DNA of 64,000 bases from Buxus sempervirens. Taxonomy: Eukaryota > Streptophyta > Magnoliopsida > Buxales > Buxaceae. Below are positions 12,530 through 27,371 of this stretch, in pieces (position 1 is the stretch's first letter; every line of letters starts with the position of its first letter). A program made the translations under genes and the position numbers. The stretch is from contig OX387195.1 in the NCBI GenBank assembly GCA_947561395.2, forward strand, positions 4,849,828 to 4,913,827. The letters run 5' to 3'. Below the pieces are notes generated by a model. That model was not told the origin of the DNA, did no database searches, and was given only the letters and a program-made list of their open reading frames with translations.

Positions 12530-13191
12530 GTTGATCACATGGAACCTAGGAAACATTTGAATGCTTATTACCATGGCTAAGGAAATTATTATTTATTTTG
12601 TGTAATTATATTATTGTAAAGGAAATTAGGTTCATATAATCATGTGGAGTATATTAGCTCCACTTACTGAGTTGTGAAACTCACCCATACAAATTTTGTA
12701 GGAAATAATCAAAATCGTGGAAACGAAAGGAAGCAATGAATAATTTTTTATGATTTGCTTTGTTTTATTTATAGGACATGTAATTATTTAATGTTGAAGT
12801 TTTGGGTTTGATTCATGTAATAATTTAGCTGTTTAGACTTGGTTGGATTTTTTTTATTATTCAAATTTTATCACTGATTCCGTTGTAACTCTGAGAGTTG
12901 AAGTAATTAATGGAGTTAAGCATTTCAAGATGTATTAATTAGGTGATTTGGGTTTCGCTTACGAGCAAGGTTACGTCTGGTCCTACACGTGTATCGTTAT
13001 ACGCAATGTATGGATTCAAGGCGTGACAAAGTGGTATCGAAGTTGGATCTGGGTCCAGTAGTCCGTGGTTGGTGTGGGTCTTGGCATTGCCCCGTAGGAG
13101 GTGGTTGGACCATCAAGGGCAGGCCCATGAGGGGCTGACATGCTTCTAGGTGGCCACTGTACGGGGATGTGCAGCCCTGAAGGGGGGAGAT

Positions 13192-13346
13192 TGTGACCTT
13201 CCGATCCCACATTAGAAACGGATGAATGCCCGGTAAGGTATAACAGTCAGGAATAACACTCTTAACTTGTGAGGCACCTTTTGGGGGCAAAACCATGCGG
13301 GCTTAGGCCCAAAGCGGATAATATCTCGCTGGGTTGGGTCATTACA
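13192..13346 (+). repeat. inverted-repeat arm, 155 bp (TRIM/LTR type)
   Basis: Runs from TGTGACCTTCCG to GGGTCATTACA, so it has TG...CA ends. It shares CCCACATTAGAAACGGATGA, GGGGGCAAAACCATGCGG and GGCCCAAAGCGGATAATA with the inverted copy at 10484-10621. Confidence 0.7.
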
Positions 13347-13901
13347 CTGGATTTTTCATAGTAACCACAATGTGCAGTGTAGTACCATGTGACACCATCA
13401 AATAAAAAGAATAAGAGAATAGTCAAGAGAGAGGGGGAAGACAGAGAGAGAGAGAGAGGAGAGAGAGGATGGAGAAAGAGAGACAGAAGTGAGAGAGAGG
13501 GGAAGGGGTGGTGTATCTGATCTTTAGTCATTCCTCTCTTACACTCCTAGTTGCCCTTTTGTAAGAGGAAAGCTCTTGTCAACAAGAGCCTTATATCATA
13601 TTAGACTATTAGCCTTTAGGGTTTAGGTATATATTAAACATTAATATTATATATCTATAACTATCTATTATATATTACCATTATATATATAATGGTAATA
13701 TGTAATAATAGTATCTATTTATACATATATATCTATGTTATATAAATGTTATTATTATATACTTATATACACAGATATGTATATATATATTAGAAAAATT
13801 GGTGAATTAAAAAATTGTAAAAAAATGATTACTAAAAATATGTTTGTATATATATGTAAAAAAATATAATAATATTATTATATTCCTAGTAATATAATTG
13901 T

Positions 13902-13935
<34 letters not shown>

Positions 13936-15323
13936 AATATACATATATATACACATATTATTAATTTAGAGTTTTATTATTATCAATAATAATGTCTCAT
14001 TAATATTACTTTAATATTTGGTTTTTATTTTTATAATGTTTTTTTTTCTACAATTTGTTTTATTTTAAAAATTTTTAACAGTTTTTCAGCATGGTGGCAC
14101 AAAAATTCAGCAGAGCAAGCGCTAATGACATTTTGGCAAAATGGCATGCGAGGCCCTCACCAAAATAGCATTGAAACTGAGGGGGCGAACATTTTATATA
14201 ATAGTAAAAGTAATGCATAATAGTTATGATTATCATTATGTTGTGGTATATTATATTATTAAATGTTATAATATTATTTTAATTTAATATTTTCTAACAT
14301 TACTATTGTAATATTGTTATAGTATGTAAAACTAGAATATAATAATAATAAAATATTCAGAAAAATATTATATTTATTTTGTTTATTATTATTTATATTC
14401 TTATTGTATTTATGATATAATATTTTTATGTTGTGGTTATGATAATAAATGTTATGGTTATGATTATTGCCATTATATTATAATATAAAATTAATATTAT
14501 ATGACTTTTAGTACTATATGATTTAAAACTTATAATATTGTAAAAAATATTATATTTTTAAGAGTTGAAATATTAAATATAATAAATAAACAATAATTTT
14601 ACATTATACATAATATTACAGTATCCAAATCTATATTATTGATTGTTATATTACATACTGTAATTTACATTATTCTAATATATATTATGCAATAATAGTA
14701 ATATAATGTAATATGATAATAAAAGTAGAATGTAATAATAAATAATATGATAATATAAATCATAATAAAATATTTAAAATAATATTGCAGTAAATATAAT
14801 ATTATAATAACTATAATAATACTATTGTATTCTAATTTTATCTATTATAATAAAATTATAGTGATAATATTACACTATAATAACATCTTAATGATAAAAG
14901 ATTTATATTATTCTATAATATATTATACAGTATATAGTAGAATTAATATATTACCTAGAATTGTAGAATCCTAATTTTTAGAGATTCTAATCTAAGGCGC
15001 GCAGAATCTGCATAGGAATCCTACAATCCAAGTCTGAAATGTATTCTAATTATAAGTTAGATTACGGTGTCAGATTCTTTAATCTCTATGATAATCTGAA
15101 CCAAACACCTCACCTGGATTCTAGAATTCGATTCTGGCCAGATTCCAGAATGCCCACCAAATGCCCGCTAAGTATATGATTCAAATTGCTGACTTTTGAT
15201 GAATCATATGGGAAATGAAAGAAATCAGTATATGTTTATTTTCTCTGCTCTTTCTTTGTTGTACAATTTTGCTCTGTGTATTATCTGTGATCACATTTTT
15301 TATTGCTGTATCGTTGTTTGTAG
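13347..15323. other. AT-rich intronic sequence upstream of the first visible LETM1 exon
   Basis: Contains a (GA)n tract near 13440-13510, a perfect 30-bp palindrome at 13672-13701, AT microsatellite-like stretches to 14.95 kb and a MITE-like block (14990-15180). No exon matching the upstream part of LETM1 was found. A TTTGTAG acceptor ends it at 15323. Confidence 0.6.
14990..15180. mobile_element. MITE-like block rich in GATTCTA motifs
   Basis: Repeated TAGAATC/GATTCTA words, followed by CCAGAATGCCCACCAAATGCC. It resembles the block at 41.4-41.8 kb (TATAATGCCCACAAAATACCCC). Probably related MITEs; termini and target duplications were not established. Confidence 0.4.
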
Positions 15324-15470
15324 ATAGCATTGTATAATTTCATGGTAGACAAAGAGGGCACAGAAGGTGAAGAAGATGCTAAAAAGGCATATAAAGCTGC
15401 CAGGGATGACAGTGACTCTGCTGCTGAAATGGCTGTTGATGACAAAGTCTCTTCAGCATTAATAGACAGG
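15324..15470 (+). CDS. LETM1: LETM1 exon a (49 codons, phase 0)
   Basis: Bounded by TTTGTAG on the left and GACAGG/GTAAAG on the right. It begins IALYNFMVDKEG and ends VSSALIDR with no leftover base. The next exon begins with a Val codon, as expected for the family. Confidence 0.85.
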
Positions 15471-18400
15471 GTAAAGATTTACAAGATAGATACTCTCACT
15501 TGCATGCTTCTGTCCCTGCGGTTCATGTTTGCATATTCAACATTTTGGCTGTTTGCCTCATGGAAAATGATGCATACTGTCTTCTTTTTGTATGTTCCTA
15601 AATATATTGCATCGCTTTATTGGACTTTAGGTTGATGCCATGCTCCAAAAACTTGAAAAAGAAATTGACGATGTGGATGCAAAAATTGGTGATCGTTGGA
15701 GGCTACTTGACAGGTATGTAATTGCTTTGGCATTTTCTCTTTGATTCTGTTATAAAATTGTAAAGACCTAGCACCCCTTTCCGGTTCCCCGCACATAAGA
15801 GAATGGCTCACATGGGTCTTAAATATATTTCTGAGGGTGTGGTGATACTCTATTATTTTCCATTAACTAGGTCGCTGTGCTTTCATTGAGATCATCCAGC
15901 TAATTTAACACTTCTATGATAGACCATTAATAACACACGATCCCAATGATTCAAATGTCAATGTTGCAAGCAATGCTCACATGGGGGAATTGCCCTTAGG
16001 TTGGGGCGAAATGGAGAGATCTTCCCAAATGTCAAAACTTGACATTTGAAGTGGTTTTCTGCTTTTATAACATATAAAATAATGGTAATAATAATATAAT
16101 CAGAAAAATCTATTTCACAATAGGGATATCTTATTAAGAGACGCTTGAATGCAGGCATTTATTATCAACAGTCACCAAAAAACATGGAACAATTTCATAA
16201 TTAAAATTCGAATGATTCTAATAATAAGAAAATGTAATGGAATGAAAGACTAAGCACAATAAATGTTATATCTCGTAAATACATAACCTTACATCCACAA
16301 CAAATAGCGAGGAGGCTCAAAATGATCATCACCACCTTCAAGCTGGCCATTCACCCAAAAATGCATAGAAATTTTGTACACTTCCTCATAATTTTTATTC
16401 TTTCTATATTCTTCAAATATTTTTTGTTCATAATTTCCTACCTCAATAACTAATCAAGTTGTTGATTAGTAAACAATTTTTAGGATAAAAAGTTTATAAT
16501 AAGTAAACTTTAATTCTAGTAATTTAGTCAATTGAATTCTATCTTAAAAACTCAAGATATAACATTTCTAAGTTCATTTTTTATTAAAATAATACTATTT
16601 TTCATAATAAACAAGGACACCCAATGATGTAGATCAGGTGTCCTTGTATAGAAACAATAGCATTTTTTTAATTTATTTTTTTCATAAAAAAATGGCATTG
16701 TTGGATTGAACGTTGTTGTACAACATATATTAAATTCAAAAATTTCCATCAATTTTTAAGAATTAAAACAGAGGAAATATGTTTTACCTTTGAAAATTGA
16801 CCAAAATGCTTCATTTCAAACCTTCAATATCCAAGAAGTAGGCTTAGATTTGTTTGACTCAACCAAAGCAAACAGGAGGAGGAGGAGGAGTTTTGCTGTG
16901 GCGGGGGGGGGTGGTGTGGTGTGTGGTTTGTGTGTGTGGAAGGGAATGGAATGGGGAAGAAGAAGAAGTTTTTGAATTTTCTTTTTGGGAGGAAATAGGA
17001 AGTTTTGTGTAAAATGGTGTTCAAAATGGCATCATTTCAAGATAAATAAGTAGTTATAAGCTAATTTCGAACATGCTACTTGACATTTTTGAAAGTAGCC
17101 TGAAGGCATGTTGGAAAATCGACATTATTCTATTTATTCCAAGACTTTGTGTCACCCTATATGAAATTGGAAACATACCGGCAAAAATGTTGCCAACATT
17201 TTAAATTGATGCAAGGACTTCATAAATGTATGAAGAAACATCATCCCTCCCTGATGACATTGCACAGTTTGTTCTGCTGTTTTAAGTCCTTGAAACTCGA
17301 AAGCCTTGATGTTCTGAGATCCAAAAACCTGGGTGGATTTTGTTTTTGTCACTGCATTCTCTAGAAAAGGAAAAATTCTCCTCAAAGATCTTGCTGTTCC
17401 TCTCCTTCCTTAGCTCAAATAGGTTACTGCAGAAATTACCTTTTTGGCATAAGATGTTTCGTTTCTATTCGTGAAGAACCCCCACCATTGAATTCCAGAG
17501 ATGTCTATGAAACTCTTCAGGCCACTTGTGAAACTGTAATTGATAAAACTACTTTTGGGTTCCATTTTGTCAAGTTTACGTGTGCAATGCAATTAAAAAT
17601 CTTTAAATTATGAATATAAATTTTTTGGCTTATTTAAACTCTTTTTTTTTTTTTAACGAAGTTGGTAGTTCAACAGTCTTGGGACTACTGCAGTTGTAGA
17701 TTAATTTCTGTATCTTTTAAACATTTTGGCTCCAAATATAACTATCCTTATTACTGATAGAAAAATGTGCAAAATTTCATTTTTCCCCTTACACGTTGCC
17801 TGCAATCACAATTCATCCCTTTATCTATAACTTTGGATATTGCCATCTATAAGGCTCATATTCTACTACAAAAGCTCCTTTGGGTAATTTTATGATAAAT
17901 TTAGCCTCAGAAAGCATAAAATTTATCTAACAATGAGTTTGGTCAAAGAGTTTGAATGTGCATTGGTTTTGAAAATTCTCAGGTATATTTCAATATTCTC
18001 CTTCAAATATATGAGTATCATTGTTTCTTCCCCCAATTGTCCTTGCAATTCGTTGTTACAGATACCATTTTAATGAGGCTTCAACAAAGATAATGAAAAA
18101 TCAATGGGTACATTCATTTATGAACTAGATGATCTTGAAAAAGGAAGCTTGAACAAAAAGAAAATAATGTGTACTAACCAATTCCTAGCCCGAGATATGG
18201 TGCCAAAACACCGAGAGTATCAGTAAACATGAAGGTCGAAGAGTGCCACCTTCTTGCTTTTCAAGGTGGCATGCAATAGAACTGACACAAATATCTTTAT
18301 AGTAGGCTGGTAAAATGGAAAAACGTTTAAGGAACCATATTTAGCAGCATATCATATGGATAACAAACTACATAAGAAAAGCTGGTAAAATTTCTAAAGA

Positions 18401-21400
18401 TCGTTAGGAAATTTTATATCTTTTGAAAATGAAAATTTCAATAATTTCTGTGCAATTTAAAAACCTAGGGCAATCCCCAGCTGTCCTTTTGTTCTGAGAA
18501 GAAATTCTAAATTTGTCCCTCGCCCTATGTACACTTTTTAAAAGGGAATGGGTCAAAGAGTTCGTTCAGAGTGAGCTTATGCTATAAACATACCATATCC
18601 TTGGACTACAAACATTTTTTTTAACGAATCATAACAATTACAAATTCAAAACAATTAGGGCATAGATTTTGTCAAGATGTTTTTAAATTCATATATTGAA
18701 TGCCTTTTTTTGGCACATTTGAGGCTGGATATGGTAATTTTATCTTTTTTTATTCTTATTATATTTTCATGCGATAGAATATATGACCCAATATTTGACT
18801 GAATTTTCTCAAATTCTCTATAAAAAAGAATGGATTTAAATAGGTTGGATTGGAAATGTAACATAGTTTGATATCCCATGCTCAACCTAACCCTACTATC
18901 CGTTGTCATTTTTTATTGGTATGAGAATTTTCTAGTCATTGCAAATTATCTTGGTTCAGTCAAATCTGAATTTTTATACAATATCATAATTTTTCAATAT
19001 GCTAATTTTATGTAATTTTACCTACCATTAGTTCTTATGCGTTTCCAAAGTAGATCCCTAGATCATCTATGAAAACGACAACAAACTCTTAAAGTTTATT
19101 GGCGAAACCTTTGTTATTATAATTTTACAATCTATTTTACGAATCTTATGATTCAACCCCTAGTTTGATCCAGACTGATAGAAAATTTTATTAGTTTTTT
19201 TGGTCATATGATGCACACGTTGAATCTTACAATATAAGATTTAATCATGTGATTGGAAATGTTTCAAGTGATTTGCCTATATGGCACTATAAAAAAGAAT
19301 GTATTTGCTTTTTATAGTGAAAAATACCCTTTTTTGTATTTTGTTCGTTCCTTTGTATGGATTGTATTAGAGGTTATTATGATACTTAGGGAAACTTATG
19401 ATAGATCTATCTATGCCCTAGGTAATTAGGCTGTAGACTAAGTGATTTGCTTAGGAGTAATCCACTCTAGACAATTCCTACCTACTCTACAACTAGTTGA
19501 ATAATAGCATATGCAATATTGATCTCACATGTTTCCTAATAACATAGTCTTGTACAATGATCAACAAGTTATTGAATGTGGGGGACTTAGAATGAAATTG
19601 ATTTTAACTGAAAATGAAGTGTGGGAATTATGAATTTTTATTTGATGAATGATTGATGTAGAAGCTAGGAATGAAAATTTTGCTTACAAATAAAAGGATA
19701 TGTTAATTAACCAAAACGCATCATATTGAAAAAAGTGAATAGAACTAATGAAACTAGAAGATAGTTGTTATAGAAACAGAAACAGCCAAAGATGTTTGAA
19801 TTATGGAAAGAAAGATAGGAAACTCAAGTACTTCTAAAAAAGATTGAAAAAAATAAAATCAATAGTAGATTATGGAGTATGGATGATTAGAGAGAGAGAG
19901 AGAGGGAGAGGGAGGATGAGCAGGTTGGTAAGTACTTGTAAAAGAAAAAAAAAGGGAAAAAGGAAAAGGGTCAATTGGAATGGTTAGTTATGGAGGGAGA
20001 TGGGGAGAGTAGAGGTAGATTTTTATGTAAATAAAAATCCTTCTCAAAATAATCCCCTTGCGAGTCAAATACCGCAAGTCCTCTCCTGGAGTATCTAAAA
20101 ACAAAAACGATAAAATGATGTGAGATATAAAATATCAGCAAGTAGTCGTGCAGAAAATAGATCTTATACAATTCTAAATATGCAACGAGTAAACCGGTAA
20201 AGCAAAACAAACCATACACACTAAAAGTACCAAACACATCAGTAAACAGAAAGACATACTGTCAAAAACAATGCAAGAATTCCTACTCTGTATAAGACAT
20301 GAACCAAGCAATGTAATCAAATAACCCAATTACCTTCTTGTCGAGTACATGTGCTAGGAAGAACAACCAATTACCAATCTAACATTCCCACCGAGTACAC
20401 GGATTTAGAATGTAAGCAAGTCCTGCCAAGTACACGAATAGGGAAATAGTAAAAAAATTACCAATACCACATTCTCACTGAGTACACGGATTTAGAATAT
20501 AAGTAAGTCCCGCCAAGTACATAGATGGCAAACAATAAACAAATTACCTACACCACATTCCCACTGAGTACACGGATTTAGAATGTAAGTAAGTCCCACC
20601 GAGTACACTGATAGGGAACAACAAGGCATACGCCACATAACGCAATATTCCAACCAAATTACCAATACCACATTCCTACCGAGTACACAGATGGGGAACA
20701 ATAAGGCATATGCAACATAACACAATATTCCAATCAAATTATCAATACCACATTCCTACCGAATACACAGATTTAGAATGTAAGTAAGTCCCACTGAGTA
20801 TACGGATGGGGAACAATAAGGCATACGCCACATCCTAAGTACATGGGTAAATCAAAATATCAATACTAGAAATAAGGCATACGCCATGAAATAGCAGCAT
20901 ACGTGAGAATATAAGGCATATGCCAACTGCCAAGTTACATATATGATAGAACAAACCCACATACGTGGAGACATATACATGTCAGGAACTAGATAACTGT
21001 GAATTTCATCTCTTTAAACCATAGACCAAAACGTGGTCAAAATACACAAATTAGGTTCAAGTTTGATTTCAACTCTTTTGGAACTCAAAACATGCCCAGA
21101 TAATTCTAGTAATAATGTTGGAAGCAATAAATATTTCTCAAGTTAAAAGAATTCCACATGTTTTCCCAAAACCCCAAAATATGAGTCATTTTAGTAGAAT
21201 GTACCCAAAATCCTTATAAAAATCTAAATAATTATTTGGCCAGTGTGCACACTCTCAAAATGCCCTAATCTAGTTGGTATATGAGTTAGAATTACTCAAA
21301 AACAAGTTTAGAATCGGAAACTAAGTCAAAAACCTCAAATTATGAAAACTTGTGTATGGGCACTCAATATAGCGTTCGAGCGACCTATTGGGCATTGGTT

Positions 21401-24400
21401 TTCTGGGTTTCATTTCATTGGTTGCCTAAATTAACATTTGGGCGTCCTATCGGGCGCTCGCACATTCCCTAAAATCAGCTCTTAGGTTCCCTGTTTTAAA
21501 AAAAAAAAAAACACAGGCATGGCACCTGCTTGGGCGTTCAAATGATGAATTGGGCATCCTAAACTGAAACATACAAAACAAAAGGCACCTTAAAACGGCG
21601 TTCAAACCACGATTTGGGCACTAGTGTAAAATCGCAGAGTTCTAGATTTTTCTAAAATTTCCAAAATTTCAAACTAAAATTATTGATCATGTTTTTATCA
21701 CTTCAAATAAATTCTAACATGTCAAATAACATCTCCTAAACATGTTCAATCAATCCAAAACAAATAAATCATAACATACAAGGATTTGATCATCAAAACT
21801 CCAATAAAACATGCGTATAAACATGGATCCGGAGAAATACGAAAATCTGATTTTAATGCATGTTTGAAGGGACTACTTGCCTTGATTCTTAAATCAAATC
21901 CTCTCCAATAAATCTAGATATAACCTTCTTAAAATCGCCACAAAATACAGCAACCTCTCTTCTCGTCTAAGATCACAAGAAAGCATGAATTTAATAAACT
22001 AAACCATACATATGGGATATAAATCATGGTTTTCTATTTAGTTTTACTTATCTTGAATCCGACAAATCTCCTTCTTCCTTCTCTCTCTCTCTAGCCGTAT
22101 GAAACCACCAAGAATAATAAGAAACCCTAATTCTCTTTATCCTCTTCCTTTTATACACACCCAACTAGGAGTTCTAATTGTATTTGGAAACCTTCCTATT
22201 ATCCAACTTTCCTGTTTTGCCCCAACTCTCTTTCTAAAATCCTTCTTCATGAATCCCATACAAAAGAAACTTCTATTTTAGTAATTTTCGTGCTATTTAA
22301 TTTACCTATTTTTAAATATTACTAAAACTCCCCAAAACCTTAATTATTCTTCAAATTAAGGCTCCTAATTAAGTATAATTACTAATAGGTCCTTTTTTCC
22401 ATTAATTAAGCCATAAATCAAGCTATATAAATCCAAATTCAACCTAACTTAGATCTAATTAATTGTTTTAGATCTAATATTATTTAATTAATCAATTTAT
22501 TAATTGGCTTATTAGAAAAAGACTAAAATACCCTTTTCTTTACTTTGATCATATTTAACCCTTGACTTTCTTCCAAAATTTCCAGATTTAATCTCCTCAT
22601 TATTTTTATCTAATATTGCATCCCGGATTAATGAAAAATACCAAAATTATTATACTATAATAAATCTCCCAATTATTTCAAATAAACTCATTAATACTCC
22701 AAATATTCATATTTAATTCTTTTTATTTGTTTTTCTGAAAATTTTGGGATTTCACAAAGGGACCTCATCTTGAATATGATTCATCAACTCATGTGTAACT
22801 AAAGTGAATAAATAAGGGTTGATAGCTGCATAATGCAAATCAATCTTAATCAAAAACTTTGTTGTCTTACTGCCAACAATTTTTACTTTAGCTAACGCTC
22901 CCTCGTCAATATCCTAAATTGCATCAATATATTTCATTGATACACCTACATCCTTTTTATACAAAGTCCACCAAATTAATTCCTTTGAAATCCTATTACA
23001 TGCTTTTTCCAAGTCAATAAAACCAATTTGAGGATCTTTTTTATTTTCTCTAAACTTCTTTATTAGTTGCTTAGTAAAAATATAGCTTCCATAATGGACC
23101 TTCCAAGCATAAATCCAAATTGGATTTCTGTCACTTTGGTTATTTGTCTTAATCCAAAATTTTAACATTTTATTTAAATAAGACGACTCATGCTTAATTA
23201 AATAACTACTAGCTTCAAATTCACTTTGTTTCATCAGAATTTCAATAGGATTTACCAAACATTACACTTATGGTTCTAAATTCTTATACTACATCATTTC
23301 GACTAGCATATACAATATATCTACATTTCTGATATAATACCAGGATCTTGCACTGGAAACCAGAAGTCTGATAAAATAAAATTTCATATAGAATTAGCAA
23401 CAGAAAGAATGTCTATAATCTAAATATTAAAATCATTACCTGTCAAATTCCAAATACAAATATCCTTATATAATCCAACATAATAATCTAATCATCCAAC
23501 TACCAAATAAGTCAGCATCCTATCTACTCTCATACTCTTGAGTTGACCAATTCAACATCAAGTCATGCCAAAGAAAATAAAAGTTTACTCCTATGCCACA
23601 TTTGGTTCCTTATCCTTATATATTTCAGTACCTGCAAAATATATTAAGAGTGAGTAATGTTCATTAAGCTTCATTCTATAGTCTCAATTCCAATGTGAAA
23701 CCTCAATTTGTTGAATATAAACCCACACATAAACAAACAGCATCTATATATGTGGCATGAACAATAAACCGAGTGTATGTGCAACAAAGATAATGTCCCT
23801 AATGCAACTACGTGATCCTAGAGTACATGATGCCTTAAGCATGATATGTATATGAAGACACACCAAAATCCACAAATTCATGCACATTCAGTATGAATGC
23901 ATGTATCCCCACTAGTTTCCACTCACCATAGCCACGTGAACAACTATAGGGTTGCAATACTGTAAGTCCATCCTCACTCCCACTTATAACATGCCGAGTA
24001 TCATTGTGAATTTTCATGTGTATTTGTTCTACAGGCTTTTAACTAATCAGAGGACAATGCCAAGCCACTATTTTTGAAAAGGGGAATACATCCGCATATG
24101 TCCCTAACATCCCTATGACAATTTGACTATAAAACAAACCACGGCATCATCTAAATCATATACTTAACTGAATCTTAAGTCAAGGTTCTCTAGTAATCCA
24201 CATCCTACAAGCTAGGTCTTAGACCCTGTGGATGTCCTCACAACTACATGCAAGGATAGCAATACTAAATATTAAGTTATTTTTTATTTTTAACTTCCAA
24301 AAAAAAAAAGTTATTGTTGACTTTTGAGATCACCCTTCACATCTCACCAAATCCATAAAGTTATTGATGATTGTTAGGCACTATCCTTCATACATTACTT

Positions 24401-27337
24401 TCCCATAGGTATAATGCAATATAAGTGATGATAGTGCAAAGGGCTTGTCGTGCTGGCAAAATTTTGCCTGTGTCGGTGAAATTTCGTCAATACCAACCAG
24501 AAGTGGCATCAAAACCACTAGGTTTCTGTGTACCGCTAAAAGTCTGCCTGTGTCAACTAGCACAAACAAGCAAAATTACACCTGTGCCAGATGAAATTCA
24601 AACGATTTCAACAAAATGGTTTGTTTGCAGTCGAAATAGTTAGATTCCGTACAGCACACATCGCTTGCCATGAAAAACCTGTAAAATTGGCATAAAAGAG
24701 AGTGGAGAAGAGATGACGTGGAGGAGGGGATGTAATGTTGCCCTCCTAGAGAGAGACAGACGGAGTAAAAAAGAGGGGAAGGAGGTGGAGGGGGGCGGCA
24801 ACACGTACCTGGTAATTCGTAGTCCTCATTTTCTTCTCAAGCTTCTCTTGACAACAAACAAATGTCCTCTTCTTCACTTTTTTCGAGAATGAAAGGCATA
24901 AACCCTTCATTTATAAAAGAAGGGCTTATCTATATATATAAAAAAAATTTGATTTGAAAAATATATCGCGTGTAAAAATTTTACTGTATTGAAAAAAAAT
25001 TGTAAAACATTATTGTTATGATCACACCTCCTTTCAGTCATCTCCCTATCCAAAATTGTGATCACATGATTCCTTTATCTAAGTGCGATCAACGATATGA
25101 TGACTCATAAAAACAATCCAACAGTTCATAAAATAAGCCAATACCTAAGAATATATTATATCATCGTATATATTTCACACATCAATTTTTCTAACGTATA
25201 ATTATGGAAATCATAATTAATCATGCAACTTTTACAACCTGAAGTCTCTGACAGGAAAAAAACTATAGATCCACCTACCTGTGATCACAAAAATATCCTA
25301 TAGATTGCTCTTCGAGTGCAGTTTCTGAACTTCTGCTAAACCTCTTCTCCTCCAATAGTTCAAGTCATAACACATCCAAAACTCTCCAACAATCCCACAC
25401 GTCTAGATCTTCAGTAATAAAATGTAATGATTTGAAATATGCTTAGGGAATACTTATATTAGGGTTATTATAAGCCTTTAGCTTACTAATGGGTTATTAA
25501 TGGTTAAGTCCTAAGGCCCTTTAGCCTTCTTAAGATATAATTCACATTATGTATTGGGTTTTAAGCTGGCAGGATTATTATTTAATAGAGTTTATTATAA
25601 TAGTTTTTGAAATACCAGTTCTGCCCCTAATGAACTTCTAGATCATTAAATTCATATGCCTTTGTAATTATAACTTTGCATTCACTTGTTTGGTCCACCA
25701 AAACCACATAATTTGCAAGTAACAAAATGCACTTTTGTGTCTAAGCTGTCAATTCATTCATAATTAAGCAAAAAAAAAAAATCATAGATGACTCTTTGTA
25801 AATTGACTATTATTGGAACCTATTTGTCTCACTGCCCACTTCCATCTCCTTAGTGCCTCATACTCGTTAATAACTTTAATGAATTTCATTAGCACTTATT
25901 TCCAGTCCAAACTTTCCAGATTACCTTAGGTATTCTTATCATATTCTTTCTCTAGCTCAACTCGCATCCTCTGCAGTGTAAGCTGCATACACCCCCTCAC
26001 ATTGGGTGGGGGGTCCCACCATTCACTTTGGGGGCCCACCCCATTCAATATGAGGGGCTATCTACAGCTTATGCTTTAGACGATGCCCATTCAGAGTACT
26101 GTCATTCTTCTTGTCCAAAATTCGACTTTTCCTTGTCCTATAATTTCCGTCAAATAATATTGTAAGCCACAAACAACAATCTCTCCACATGCATTTTTTC
26201 CAAATTTCAATTGGAACAACATCTGGTCCATAGACCTTTCTTATTTTTATCTTGGCCAAGGCTCTCTTCACTCTAGTAACGCTAATTGTAGAAATATAGT
26301 AGTTTTGTTTGACTTCAATAATCTTCTAGTCCCTAAGCCATAATTCAATGGTGTTTAGGTGGTTTTCCACACAATCTCTTGTCTTCCTTCTATTTTTTCT
26401 TTAGGTTAACTAGCTCATAGAGACCTTCACCCTTCATATCTATTATATTGACAAATTATGAAGCTTGTGGCTTCCATCCTATAGTAACCAAATTCTCTAT
26501 AAAGCTCTTAAGTTGGCACTTAAAGTTGCACTTCAATGACTTGAATGTGGAATCTCGCTAAAAATTAATTCATGGGAACATGTGTTCAGGTTGAATTTTT
26601 TAATGCATTGCAACTTTGCTCATTTTAAAATGGTTATTTGCTATTATATTAAAATTTTAGACACACCCTTTTCACCTCTCTCCTAGTTGTTAGACAAACA
26701 CTCTCAACCATAGGGCCATGAAATAATTTTTATTTATCTTTTTTTTTGGTAGAGCAAGATATTTTATATTTTTAATACAAGAGCCATAGCTATCTACATT
26801 TTATTTAAAGAGGAAACAAATATAAAGATTTACATAATAAATTAACAATAAAAACTTGTTATTGATTATAAAAAAGAAGCATTAAAGTAAAGTATTATAC
26901 ATTGCACATATAGACGTATGCATGCATGAACTTTGAATCAGCTCAAGCAAGTTGCTTTATAGTTGGTTTTCATGAAAAGATAAACAACTCAAAATAGGGC
27001 TTTGCATTGTTATATAATGTAAAATGAGCATATATATAGTGCGGCATCAGTAAGTGTTATGATGTGTTATAAAAAAAATGACGATAAATATCGTTTTTTG
27101 ACTGGTCGATGTCACATTTAGAGGGATCTTATGGAATTTTCTTATAACCAATTTCTATAATTTCAGTGCACGCTGGCAGAATTTCACCAATTTTCCCTTG
27201 GCACACAAATTTGGAGAGGAAATGACTATATCATGAAAATTGTCTCATGCAACATGGGAAAATGTCACCTCATTTCAGTCACCTCATTTCAACGAAATTT
27301 TCCTGATTCATCTTCTAAAGCATTTCATGAACTAAAA

Positions 27338-27371
<34 letters not shown>

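Larger units (their letters stand above)
10615..13028 (+). mobile_element. plus-strand LTR-like unit between inverted repeats
   Basis: Runs from TGTCACAATC to GGCGTGACA and is followed after three bases by a TGGTATCGAAG primer-site-like sequence (13032-13042). It therefore looks like an LTR followed by a short internal stretch. A purine-rich GAAGGGGGGAG at 13179-13189 precedes the TGTGACC repeat and could be a polypurine tract. No coding capacity. Could be a TRIM/LARD-like derivative or a composite; the borders are inferred. Confidence 0.45.
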
